From: a virus
Virus record (IMG/VR): IMGVR_UViG_3300025450_000049
Span: 1 to 43,952 of that record
Reading direction: 5' to 3' (one strand)
Length of the DNA: 43,952 nucleotides
Shown here: piece by piece, positions 35,712 to 42,751 of the stretch
Layout of the letters: each line of letters starts with the position of its first letter
How positions within the stretch are numbered: the first letter of the stretch is position 1
Position numbers and translations under genes: made by a program
Notes under the pieces: generated by a model
What the model saw: only the letters and a program-made list of their open reading frames with translations
The model's database searches: none
What the model was told of the DNA's origin: nothing

Positions 35712-35740
35712 AGTATAAAGTTATTTATATCTTTTGTCAA
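35712..35740 (-). promoter_or_regulatory. Sigma-70 promoter P1 of the 35.6-kb cluster
   Basis: TTGACA, 17 bases, TATACT. A TATAAATA late-type box overlaps the spacer, so the site may be used early and late. Confidence 0.85.
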
Positions 35741-35745
35741 GACCC

Positions 35746-36369
35746 CTAGTGAAATAGGCAATTTTTAACAGATTTATTTGCAAATACAGACATTGCTGGT
35801 ATATAAGGGTAATCATCATAACTCCATTTTTTTGGTATTACATTTTTAATACTTTTAAACTTTTCAATTCCACATATTGCAGTCTCAGGAGTCATATAAT
35901 AATGATATCCTATATCACTAATATCTTGAGATCTCCACGGAACGGATGTATCCCGACCATCATAAATCATTCTTTTCAATTTTACATAATCGTCTTCTTT
36001 GTCTAGTAGGATCATACCTCCCCTGCCTAATGATAAATGTTTTTGATATTGAAAACTTAAACACATATAAGTATTAGGAATATACGAATTAGCTTTCCAA
36101 AATACAGCCGCGTCAATAATCTGAGTATTACCTATATAATAATAATCATGCCATTCATTATATTCAAATTTCCAATTTAAATTTAATTTTTCAAATGTAA
36201 ATGGTATTGAAATATATGTATGGGAAGGACATGTTACTGTTACGTCTACAGGATTAATAAGCCGCAAACACGCTTCTATAGCATGTGTGCAACAATCTGT
36301 ACTAACTGCATACGGAGAATTGTAATATTCAGCAATTAGTTTTTCAAACTCTAATACTTTATTAAACAT
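35746..36369 (-). CDS. DegT/DnrJ/EryC1-type aminotransferase, short form, 207 aa
   Basis: FEKLIAEYYNSPYAVSTDCCTHAIEACL matches the N-terminus of sugar aminotransferases, and IIDAAVFW..CLSFQYQKHLSLGRGGMILLD matches the D and lysine region. The Schiff-base Lys is in QYQKHLSLGRGG. Family members have about 370 aa; this one stops at 207, lacking most of the C-terminal domain, so it is truncated or a specialised short form. Part of the 35.7-38.7 kb sugar cassette. Confidence 0.7.
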   Translation of the reverse strand: MFNKVLEFEKLIAEYYNSPYAVSTDCCTHAIEACLRLINPVDVTVTCPSHTYISIPFTFEKLNLNWKFEYNEWHDYYYIGNTQIIDAAVFWKANSYIPNTYMCLSFQYQKHLSLGRGGMILLDKEDDYVKLKRMIYDGRDTSVPWRSQDISDIGYHYYMTPETAICGIEKFKSIKNVIPKKWSYDDYPYIPAMSVFANKSVKNCLFH

Positions 36370-36865
36370 GATATGTAATTTGTGCTGTATAACGTGTCTG
36401 AGGTCCTAAATTTGCGGCCATATGCGGAGTACGATAATCCCAAGTTATACAATCGCCTGCAATCCATTGAGTAATCGGAGTAGATTCAATTTCAAATATA
36501 TGTCCAGGTTTCCAATCTTCTAAGAATATAACTGTGCGACATATTTTAGTGGGGTCAGCTATGTTATGAGCATGTCGATAAAAATTATACGAGTCTGAAT
36601 GATACGGTATAATATCACCAGTACACATTTTAAATATTGTTATGCCCATATCTTTGCCGTAGAATACTGAATAAAATTTTTTAATCCATACTTGTTCACT
36701 ATCTATATTCGATGCAATATATCGACTTCCTACATTTTCTCGTAATAAAAATCCAAGTTCTTCCCACCGTTCTATATCATCATTGTTATTAAATTTTGTA
36801 GGGATATACTCAAGATCGATATATTCTTTATCCCACCATTTATTAATATGATTAAGATGATACAT
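36362..36865 (-). CDS. 2OG-Fe(II)/cupin-type hydroxylase, 167 aa
   Basis: IIPYHSDSYNF supplies the HxD ligands, WIAGDCITWDYRTPHMAANLG the distal His. FLEDWKPGHIFEIES and the TAQITYHV end align with the protein at 20348. Overlaps both the aminotransferase and the epimerase, suggesting one pathway. Confidence 0.7.
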   Translation of the reverse strand: MYHLNHINKWWDKEYIDLEYIPTKFNNNDDIERWEELGFLLRENVGSRYIASNIDSEQVWIKKFYSVFYGKDMGITIFKMCTGDIIPYHSDSYNFYRHAHNIADPTKICRTVIFLEDWKPGHIFEIESTPITQWIAGDCITWDYRTPHMAANLGPQTRYTAQITYHV

Positions 36866-37769
36866 AGTGCTTCCAATAATCTATAGTACGTTGTAATCCA
36901 TCATTGTACGTTATTTTTGGAGACCATCCTGTTGCTGCGTTTAAGTCAGTAAAATTACTGTTTAAATAATAAATTTCACCATGCCTCTTTGGTTTTGTGT
37001 CCCAATTGATTTTCCCATTCCAGCCAATCATTTTAGCAATATTGTTTGCATGATCTGAGATACTTATAGGATTATCAGGACCTAACGTGAAAATATTGTT
37101 AGCACATACTTTTTTATATGTAATAATATCGTCCCATGCATCAAGCAAATCATCAATATATATAAAATTTCTATATGGTTTTCCGTAACCAAGATTACAT
37201 TCGGTTTCGTTACTAAGCATTTGCCAAATAATTTGTTCTGTAACAAAAAAGTTATTATCTTTTCTCCCATAACTATTTGTTTGTCGAACTATTGCGTAAT
37301 CTATATTATATGCCCGGTTTGCATATTCTAAGTATTTTTCTACACCGTATTTTGCTACAGCATATGGTGCATTTGGATTTACTGTGGTATTTTTATCAAA
37401 CGCCGGTAAATGGTCAAGAATAACCTCTTGTTCAATTTGATCGCTAATCGGTTGCCATCCATAAACTTCCATTGTACTAGCAAATACAAAATAAACTGGA
37501 TTTTTAAGTTTAGCAGCCGATTCGATTAAATTAACTGATCCTACATAATTTACTTGACTAAAAGTTAGTTGTTCATAAAAACTCTTTTCTACTTCTGTTC
37601 GTGCTGCTAAATGCACAATAATATCAGGTTGAATTAAGTGTACTTCTTCAGCTACTTTTTCAAAATCTAGTAAATCACTTTTAAGATGATATAATTCAAA
37701 TTTTTGTTCTAATCGAGGTGTCATGTGTTTACCGATAAATCCACTCGATCCTGTCATTAATACTTTCAT
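36852..37769 (-). CDS. NAD-dependent epimerase/dehydratase (extended SDR), 305 aa
   Basis: MKVLMTGSSGFIGKHM (GxxGxxG), VHLAARTEVEKSF, the S of FASTMEVYG and catalytic YAVAKYGVEKY (YxxxK), then RNFIYIDDLLDAW. The length is standard for GalE/RmlB/GDP-sugar enzymes. It acts on a nucleotide sugar with NAD; the exact sugar cannot be read from the sequence. Starts one codon before the cupin stop. Confidence 0.88.
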   Translation of the reverse strand: MKVLMTGSSGFIGKHMTPRLEQKFELYHLKSDLLDFEKVAEEVHLIQPDIIVHLAARTEVEKSFYEQLTFSQVNYVGSVNLIESAAKLKNPVYFVFASTMEVYGWQPISDQIEQEVILDHLPAFDKNTTVNPNAPYAVAKYGVEKYLEYANRAYNIDYAIVRQTNSYGRKDNNFFVTEQIIWQMLSNETECNLGYGKPYRNFIYIDDLLDAWDDIITYKKVCANNIFTLGPDNPISISDHANNIAKMIGWNGKINWDTKPKRHGEIYYLNSNFTDLNAATGWSPKITYNDGLQRTIDYWKHYVSS

Positions 37770-38239
37770 AAGTTTGGTTTAAATCCTGTTTTATATATTG
37801 TGTACCATTCTGTCACTTCATTTGACAGATTATTTTTATGTTCAATGTGTGAATTATCTTCTGCAAAAAACCTCGCAGACATAATGTTACTTGTTTCAAA
37901 CCAATGCTGTAAACACGGACTTAACCAAATTAAATCACCTGATTCAACATCTATTACATACATTGCTTTTTCAGTTGGTATAAAGAATCTTCCTTTTCCG
38001 GATAAGATTAACCTCTCTTCGGCACCGTAATGCCAATGTGGTTCTGTTCGATAATCTTGTTCGATAGAAATTACATCATGCCCTGCATTTTTATTTTTTA
38101 ATGTGTTAATTTCATAAGGAGACCAACTATTCTTATGCTCTACCGAAAATAAATTGTCTTCATGATCGAAAGGAAGAGTCGTAATTTGTCGAAAACTGTC
38201 CAGTTCGTTGTTGTTGTTGATTGTAAAAATTGTTGCCAT
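37766..38239 (-). CDS. Cupin sugar-modifying protein (WxcM/phosphomannose-isomerase II-like), 157 aa
   Basis: The cupin core is QDYRTEPHWHYGAEERLILSGKGRFFI (HxH..E..G), then VESGDLIWLSPCLQHWFET (second His). These short cupins often isomerise or bind nucleotide sugars or act as metal-dependent epimerases. Stop overlaps the epimerase start (ATGA). Confidence 0.75.
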   Translation of the reverse strand: MATIFTINNNNELDSFRQITTLPFDHEDNLFSVEHKNSWSPYEINTLKNKNAGHDVISIEQDYRTEPHWHYGAEERLILSGKGRFFIPTEKAMYVIDVESGDLIWLSPCLQHWFETSNIMSARFFAEDNSHIEHKNNLSNEVTEWYTIYKTGFKPNL

Positions 38240-38241
38240 AT

Positions 38242-38742
38242 CTAATCCTCGTCATCGTACATATCAAAAATTTCATCTTCATCGATGTATTCCTGGCTTT
38301 GGTATTTCGGATCGTCATACAATTTATAATAATGTTCGTTTTCTTTTAGAATTCGAAAATCATTCATGTTCAATTGTAATATAGACAAGTGAGATTGTTT
38401 CAAAATATCTACAATGTAAAATGTAGTACTACACGCACCGCCGACTGATCTAATGGGCCCGTGTTTAATGTTACTTTGCTGTAAAACTTCTCGCAATTTA
38501 GTACCCCACTTGGTAATAATACGAGTAATGCCCCTTTCACGATTTCGAAGTCTAATCTTATCGTGTTCAGAAAGTTCGGTGATAGTAGCTAAATTGTCAT
38601 CATCGATTGTAAGTAAACAATTTTTGATTTTAATTGAGCCTTTAGTATGAGAGTTGTCTGGAGTTTCTTTTGTACTCCAACCAATTTTGCAGTCTACATG
38701 TTCTACATAATATGTTTCACCTTTTACTTTAAGGATCCACAT
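38242..38742 (-). CDS. Hypothetical protein, 166 aa, with damaged 5' end
   Basis: From ATG 38742 the protein reads MWILKVKGETYYVEHVDCKIGW and ends in an acidic tail (EDEIFDMYDDED). The same frame stays open and protein-like for 24 more codons (ILEFACEDVVFHFNKKH region) back to a TAG at 38817. AAGGAG and ATG AAA directly precede that TAG. So the natural start was probably the ATG before the amber, and the present gene is either truncated, restarts inside, or needs read-through. Function unknown. Confidence 0.6.
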   Translation of the reverse strand: MWILKVKGETYYVEHVDCKIGWSTKETPDNSHTKGSIKIKNCLLTIDDDNLATITELSEHDKIRLRNRERGITRIITKWGTKLREVLQQSNIKHGPIRSVGGACSTTFYIVDILKQSHLSILQLNMNDFRILKENEHYYKLYDDPKYQSQEYIDEDEIFDMYDDED

Positions 38743-38814
38743 AGGAACAGTAGCATCTTCGAGATGTTTTTTGTTAAAGTGAAAAACTACGTCTTCACAT
38801 GCAAATTCTAAGAT

Positions 38815-39450
38815 CTATTTCATATTAATCTCCTTGTTTATATATTTACAGTTATCGAAATGATATCTGTACATTGTGTTTACTCCGCCTTCTTTTTTAC
38901 AATGCGGACAAACTACTTTCTTTTTTGGAACACCTTTATTTGCTAATGATGAACCTATGTTTGGTAATCCTTTTTTAGGTGAAGGTTTGCCTTTTATTGC
39001 TCTATCAGTTCTTCCTTTTAATGGCGATTCTTTTCCTTTTAAGGGAGAAGGTTTTCCTTTATTAGGTGCGATTCTACCTTTAGTACTATTAGATATCTTT
39101 AACTTGTGTTCTTCTGTTAGATGTCGTCCTTTTAATTGAGACGGGGATCCTGCTACAAAACCGTTTATGCCGTTTTCTAACTCTAGATTTGCCCATTCGT
39201 TAGATTCAACAATATCAAATAATTCACTAACTGCTAACCCAAACTCAATACATTCATCTTTATCATAAAATACTTTAGATTTCCATATTGTTTCAACGTA
39301 TTTTTCACCGTGTTGTTTAATATGGTTTTTCCAGTATAATCCACCGCCTCTATAACGTCCTTCTGTTACATCAAGGCGTGTAGTTTTTCCAAAGTATTTT
39401 AATTTAGTAATACAATGTTGTTTTATATAAAAAATGGTAGGTTTGAACAT
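38815..39450 (-). CDS. GIY-YIG homing-type endonuclease, 211 aa
   Basis: IFYIKQHCITKLKYFGKTT is a divergent GIY-YIG signature, with RYRGGGLYWKNHIKQHG following. NUMOD3-like repeats (GKPSPLKGKESPLKGRT) and a C-terminal zinc-finger-like CPHCKKEGG..YHFDNC bind DNA. Its last codons (KEINMK) overlie the ribosome site and ATG of the next gene. Upstream, in the same frame, is a copied leader with ATG GCA TAG. Confidence 0.82.
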   Translation of the reverse strand: MFKPTIFYIKQHCITKLKYFGKTTRLDVTEGRYRGGGLYWKNHIKQHGEKYVETIWKSKVFYDKDECIEFGLAVSELFDIVESNEWANLELENGINGFVAGSPSQLKGRHLTEEHKLKISNSTKGRIAPNKGKPSPLKGKESPLKGRTDRAIKGKPSPKKGLPNIGSSLANKGVPKKKVVCPHCKKEGGVNTMYRYHFDNCKYINKEINMK

Positions 39451-39478
39451 ACAGTATTTAGTAGAATATTCAATCTAT

Positions 39479-39512
39479 GCCATTTTTGTTTCCTCTAAAA
39501 AAATATTTAGGT
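39479..39512 (-). repeat. Duplicated leader (promoter box, ribosome site, ATG GCA)
   Basis: This copy matches the leader of the gene at 39711 (AATATTTTTTTAG, a GAGGA or GGAGA site, ACAAAAATGGCA) but continues TAG instead of CAA. It is probably the stump of a second copy of that gene. Confidence 0.6.
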
Positions 39513-39519
39513 ATTGTCT

Positions 39520-39711
39520 TTATTGAATATAACCTAATGGCTTGTATGCTTCTGTGATTACACGAACATCAAGGTCGCTTTCCACCAAATTGTATCTAGA
39601 TCTCTCAGCGAATTGTTCTGCTTCTAGGGCTGTGTCAAATTGATAAAGTTTCATTTCTTTGTTGACGCAGAAATAATCTTTGTAAATGTGATAAATTCCA
39701 TATTGTGCCAT
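39520..39711 (-). CDS. Hypothetical small protein, 63 aa
   Basis: MAQYGIYHIYKDYFCVNKEMKLYQFDTALEAEQFAERSRY has the strand-strand-helix pattern of several small proteins here (compare 30152). GGAGA precedes the ATG and a perfect TATAAATA late box is at 39732-39739. The longer frame is unsupported. Function unknown. Confidence 0.65.
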   Translation of the reverse strand: MAQYGIYHIYKDYFCVNKEMKLYQFDTALEAEQFAERSRYNLVESDLDVRVITEAYKPLGYIQ

Positions 39712-39731
39712 TTTTGTTTCTCCTAAAAAAA

Positions 39732-39739
39732 TATTTATA
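39732..39739 (-). promoter_or_regulatory. T4-type late promoter box TATAAATA
   Basis: Exact consensus, 20 bases before the GGAGA-ATG of the 63-aa gene. Confidence 0.75.
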
Positions 39740-39744
39740 AAGTT

Positions 39745-39983
39745 AAAAATAGTGTGTGATAATCTTGGGCTTTTCGTAAGTTCCCTACTTGCCAGTATCA
39801 ACGGTTAAGCCAACCTACTCTGACCGCTTTCGCGTATGCGCTTTTTCCCGATTATCGCAAGGGGTGTCTCGTAACTTAGAACTACTCTACCCGTATCTTA
39901 TGCTTCGTATGCTGCCTTATAGGACGGTTACCATATGTTCACGGGCGGACACCCTTATCGCGCTGTGCTTTTACACACTCAAC
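39745..39983 (-). ncRNA. Structured noncoding block after the AAA+ gene
   Basis: GC-rich and gene-free. The ends pair (AGTGTGT/ACACACT), and inside AAGGGTGTC pairs with GACACCCCTT over a loop of about 90 nt. Many smaller hairpins occur (GCGCATACGCG; GAAAGCGG). It starts immediately after the AAA+ stop codon. Possibly a stable RNA; no family recognised. Confidence 0.45.
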
Positions 39984-39985
39984 TC

Positions 39986-41050
39986 TTAAAATGCTGAATA
40001 ATAATCGAACTTCTTATCTTTAATACGAGTAAGTTCGAGCTTGTGGTTGCTTCTATTAACAAATGTAAACACCTTGTTATTAGCATCTACAGTTACTAAG
40101 TCTTGCGGTCCAAAACGAACGCTGTTCCAATCCCAGTCGCCATCCTTGTCCTTATGTGTTCCGCAATAAAAATGAATGTTGCTAGTAAGTGGATTACCTT
40201 CCCATTCTTTTTCATTGAAACGTTCGGTACCAAGAACAACGCCGTCAATTTCGAGACTTGTAGCAAACTTTCCCTTGTCACCGAACTCAGGCTTTGCATT
40301 AAGCATACGGATACTTTCTTGGGGTGTTTCATTGTAACGATTCATTTCTTCGATAAGTGCCTTAAGCATATCAAAGTTGAATTCGTCAAACAATGAACTC
40401 ATCTTACAAACTGCTTCGGTATGCTCTTGTGCCTTGAGATTATCCGCACAGTATTCACGAATAAAATCATGGTCGAGCCCTGCAAAGTCAAGCATGTAAT
40501 AAATGCGCCCAGGACGGTTACGCATATGGATATCTACACGCCACTTATCATTACAAGTTAGCAAAAACAGCTTCTTGCTTGGAAACACACCGTCTAAAAG
40601 AGTAAGGATTTCTTCCTGATCGTCCTTATCGTATACTTTCTCAAATTCGTCAAACAGAATAATCGCGGGTTGTTCAATAGACTGAATAAGCGTATTGAAC
40701 TGATCTCCCTTCCAATTAGTGTTAATGATAATCGTCGGGTAACCTAACTTTGCACCTTCAATGCTAATCAGTTTTGAAAGAAGCGTCTTACCAGAGCCTT
40801 TTTCGCCCGTGAGCATAACTCCAGTAGCGTTTGGCCGTTCATCAAATGTATTAAGAATACGGTCTGCATTTCTACCTACGTCCCCGTAAAGTTTACCCTT
40901 AGTTGTAAAATCATCAACCTGTTCGAGATACAGATTGTCCATATGATCCATCTTAACGACATAGTTTCCGACAGGGAGGTTATTTGAAAGATCAATTGAT
41001 TCCTGTGCGAAAACTCTAAAAGTATTGCCGTTCTTTAGAAAGTGTGCCAT
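39986..41050 (-). CDS. AAA+ ATPase, 354 aa
   Basis: Walker A GEKGSGKT at 82-89, Walker B AIILFDEFEK near 129-138, a sensor-1 LLTCND and an arginine-finger-like MRNRPGRIYY around 178-187. The fold resembles FtsH/ClpX-type or Bcs1-type AAA proteins, without a protease domain. The C-terminal 100 residues (after MLNAKPEF) are a beta-rich phage-specific part. It probably remodels a protein or nucleoprotein complex. It forms an operon with the 120-aa gene upstream (9-base gap). Confidence 0.8.
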   Translation of the reverse strand: MAHFLKNGNTFRVFAQESIDLSNNLPVGNYVVKMDHMDNLYLEQVDDFTTKGKLYGDVGRNADRILNTFDERPNATGVMLTGEKGSGKTLLSKLISIEGAKLGYPTIIINTNWKGDQFNTLIQSIEQPAIILFDEFEKVYDKDDQEEILTLLDGVFPSKKLFLLTCNDKWRVDIHMRNRPGRIYYMLDFAGLDHDFIREYCADNLKAQEHTEAVCKMSSLFDEFNFDMLKALIEEMNRYNETPQESIRMLNAKPEFGDKGKFATSLEIDGVVLGTERFNEKEWEGNPLTSNIHFYCGTHKDKDGDWDWNSVRFGPQDLVTVDANNKVFTFVNRSNHKLELTRIKDKKFDYYSAF

Positions 41051-41059
41051 GTTTTTGCC

Positions 41060-41422
41060 TTAATTAAATGCCTTGTAAGTTGATGCCATAAGTGCAAAAT
41101 TATTCTTCCAAGTCCATTCATCAAGAACTAGTTGGTTGAATACATCTGCGTCTAAATCAATTTCCTTTTCTACGCTAAGTTCAAGCATACGAATTGCACG
41201 ACTGTACTCATCTTCATAAGACTTTGGTGCCCCCAGTATGCTTTTACACTTAGCAATAGATTCTAATGTCCCTTCATTGATTTTGTCAACATTATAATTG
41301 ACAATCTTTCTTGCTGCTTCTTTATAATCGTTAACTGCTTCATTGTATTCGAGAATATGCTTTGCCTTATTCTCACGCACAATACCTAACAGTTCCTTTT
41401 TATTGATCTTAACTGATCGCAT
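41060..41422 (-). CDS. Hypothetical helical protein, 120 aa
   Basis: MRSVKINKKELLGIVRENKAKHILEYNEAVNDYKEAAR is a coiled-coil-like helical region. The rest is helical and acidic. GGGAGAA precedes ATG 41422. It is probably a partner or adaptor of the AAA+ ATPase downstream. Similar helical proteins paired with AAA+ genes occur in T4-like phages. Confidence 0.65.
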   Translation of the reverse strand: MRSVKINKKELLGIVRENKAKHILEYNEAVNDYKEAARKIVNYNVDKINEGTLESIAKCKSILGAPKSYEDEYSRAIRMLELSVEKEIDLDADVFNQLVLDEWTWKNNFALMASTYKAFN

Positions 41423-41461
41423 TACATTTCTCCCAGAATCTCTCATATATGCCTCTATGTT

Positions 41462-41536
41462 TGGCGCTGGTAACGAGAATCGAACTCGTACTTGGGGTGT
41501 TAGAAGCCCTCGTGCTAACCTTTACACTATACCGGC
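41462..41536 (-). tRNA. tRNA-Arg(TCT)
   Basis: Acceptor GCCGGTA/TACCAGC, D-arm AGTG/AGCA, loop CTTCTAA, T-arm ACGAG/CTCGT, CCA encoded. The anticodon stem has an unpaired position, so the anticodon call is less firm. Confidence 0.82.
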
Positions 41537-41555
41537 TTTGTTTAATCATGTTTAT

Positions 41556-41584
41556 AGTTTATGAAATTTTTGATCGAATGTCAA
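41556..41584 (-). promoter_or_regulatory. Sigma-70 type promoter before tRNA-Arg(TCT)
   Basis: TTGACA, 17 bases, TAAACT. The -35 follows the tmRNA terminator directly. Confidence 0.65.
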
Positions 41585-41585
41585 G

Positions 41586-41617
41586 TGAAAAAGAAAGGCT
41601 CCGAAGAACCTTTCTTA
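41586..41617 (-). terminator. Terminator of the tmRNA gene
   Basis: AAGAAAGG / CCTTTCTT hairpin followed by five Ts on the minus strand. Confidence 0.85.
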
Positions 41618-41820
41618 CCAAATTGTGTAACAAGGTTTGGTAAACCCCGGAGTTGCTGGTTATTAAGCAGCGATTGCGAAATCTTCGTCTAAAGAAACGT
41701 TGACTTCGAAATACTCAAAGTTAGAGCTGTTTGCGTCTAAATTTATTTATGCCGATTAGGTCGGGCATCTATCCTGTTGCCATCTCTGCTATCTTACCAC
41801 GTCGAAACTGTGTCTGGCCC
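41618..41820 (-). ncRNA. ssrA: tmRNA coding piece (permuted ssrA)
   Basis: Starts GGGCCAG at 41820, which pairs with CTGGTCC of the acceptor piece. GTTTCGAC follows, as in tmRNA 5' domains, then an ATGCCCGA/ATCGGCAT pseudoknot-like stem. The tag reading frame begins at GCA 41734 and ends in two TAA codons (41665-41660). The 23-residue tag starts ANSSNFEYFE and ends DFAIAA, with the hydrophobic end that marks proteins for ClpXP-type degradation. tmRNA frees stalled ribosomes. The exact 3' end is not certain. Confidence 0.9.
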
Positions 41821-41934
41821 ATTATAAAATAAACTCTATAGCTTCCAATTCACTTTAAGCACTCTTCTGTGGGTGCGCTACTTCAATCTACTTAGTTATT
41901 TGCAACTAACTAAGTCTAAGGTAAGTTTATTTTA
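41821..41934 (-). ncRNA. tmRNA intervening segment
   Basis: Spacer between the acceptor and coding pieces. Its ends carry complementary AAAATAAAC/GTTTATTTT tracts that would bring the two tmRNA ends together before RNase processing. Confidence 0.75.
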
Positions 41935-42060
41935 TGGTGGACCAGGCCGGTTCTGCCCCGGCGTCCGCAATACCTTCACTTCAATGGAATTACAACAATT
42001 ACTTTCGTTGGTTTTTCATCCACGGAGGTTGATAACCAACATATTCTTTACAAAATAGCC
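41935..42060 (-). ncRNA. ssrA: tmRNA acceptor piece (permuted ssrA)
   Basis: Ends GCCGG GGCAGAA CCGGC (T-arm-like), CTGGTCC, A, CCA, with the CCA encoded at 41935-41937. It precedes the coding piece in transcription order, which defines a permuted two-piece tmRNA. Its 5' border is approximate. The GGCAG T-loop is of the kind I associate with alphaproteobacterial two-piece tmRNA. Confidence 0.85.
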
Positions 42061-42080
42061 GTTTAAGCCACTTTATCATT

Positions 42081-42329
42081 TTACTTCAATGCTCCCTTAC
42101 GGAATGCACGATCTAACTTATCACCGATGTTTTCAAGAGCGATATTTGCCTTATTAGCAGAATCAACCGCCTTATTAGCAGCAGCCTGTGCTTCATTAAC
42201 GGTATCACGTACATCCTTCAAATTAACTTGAAGTGCATCTACTTGATTTTGTACTGCCTTAAGGTCGCTCTTTGATGCGCAGCCAACAGTGAAAAGTGTA
42301 GCAACTGCTACGATTAAAAACTTATTCAT
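42081..42329 (-). CDS. Lpp-like lipoprotein, 82 aa
   Basis: MNKFLIVAVATLFTVGC is a lipoprotein signal with lipobox (TVGC, cut before Cys17). The mature part is one long heptad-repeat helix (SDLKAVQNQVDALQVNL..AANKAVDSANKANIALENIGDKL) ending FRKGALK. Size, helix and C-terminal Lys match Braun lipoprotein/OprI, which trimerises and ties the outer membrane to peptidoglycan through that Lys. A phage copy could interfere with or reinforce the envelope; the role is unknown. Confidence 0.8.
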   Translation of the reverse strand: MNKFLIVAVATLFTVGCASKSDLKAVQNQVDALQVNLKDVRDTVNEAQAAANKAVDSANKANIALENIGDKLDRAFRKGALK

Positions 42330-42373
42330 ATTTACCTCTTATTATTTTTAAATTTAAAATAGTTATACTAACA

Positions 42374-42577
42374 TCATTTTAACAACGGCCAAATCGAATT
42401 GGATGTATTTGCAGGAGCGGTACCAGGATAGCACTTTGCTTCTTTTAAATCCGTAGTTAGACTTTGAATGATAGTCATGTTTTCTTCAATGTAAGTCGTA
42501 CATTGTTCTTCATTTTGAAATTGAATTGTAGAAACATTTGTAGTGTTAATGTATGTAATCAGAATAAACCATTCCAT
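42374..42577 (-). CDS. Hypothetical small protein, 67 aa
   Basis: MEWFILITYINTTNVSTIQF, then EEQCTTYIEENM and AKCYPGTAPANTS, two cysteines that could form a disulfide. AAGGAA precedes the ATG, with an AATAAATA box upstream. Similar to the 66-aa gene at 939 in style (strand, then E..C..Y helix). Function unknown. Confidence 0.6.
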   Translation of the reverse strand: MEWFILITYINTTNVSTIQFQNEEQCTTYIEENMTIIQSLTTDLKEAKCYPGTAPANTSNSIWPLLK

Positions 42578-42603
42578 TATAATTCCTTGAAGATTTTTAT
42601 TTA

Positions 42604-42696
42604 TTAAAGTTCTAACAGAATCATCCCTATAATAAATCCTGCTATAGCAATTAATGCTAGGTATGTGAAAATTGCAAATAAAATTGATATATCCAT
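42604..42696 (-). CDS. Single-TM peptide, 30 aa
   Basis: MDISILFAIFTYLALIAIAG then FIIGMILLEL, almost wholly hydrophobic. Clean ATG and stop but a weak ribosome site. Probably a small inner-membrane peptide. Confidence 0.45.
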   Translation of the reverse strand: MDISILFAIFTYLALIAIAGFIIGMILLEL

Positions 42697-42702
42697 GTGG
42701 TA

Positions 42703-42751
42703 TTTAAAAGATCACTAACGTGATCTAAGATAATGCTGACGCATTATCTTC
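42703..42751 (-). terminator. Double-hairpin terminator
   Basis: AGATAATGC/GCATTATCT then GATCAC TAAC GTGATC followed by TTTT on the minus strand. Ends the roughly 500-nt RNA started at 43208-43236. Confidence 0.85.
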
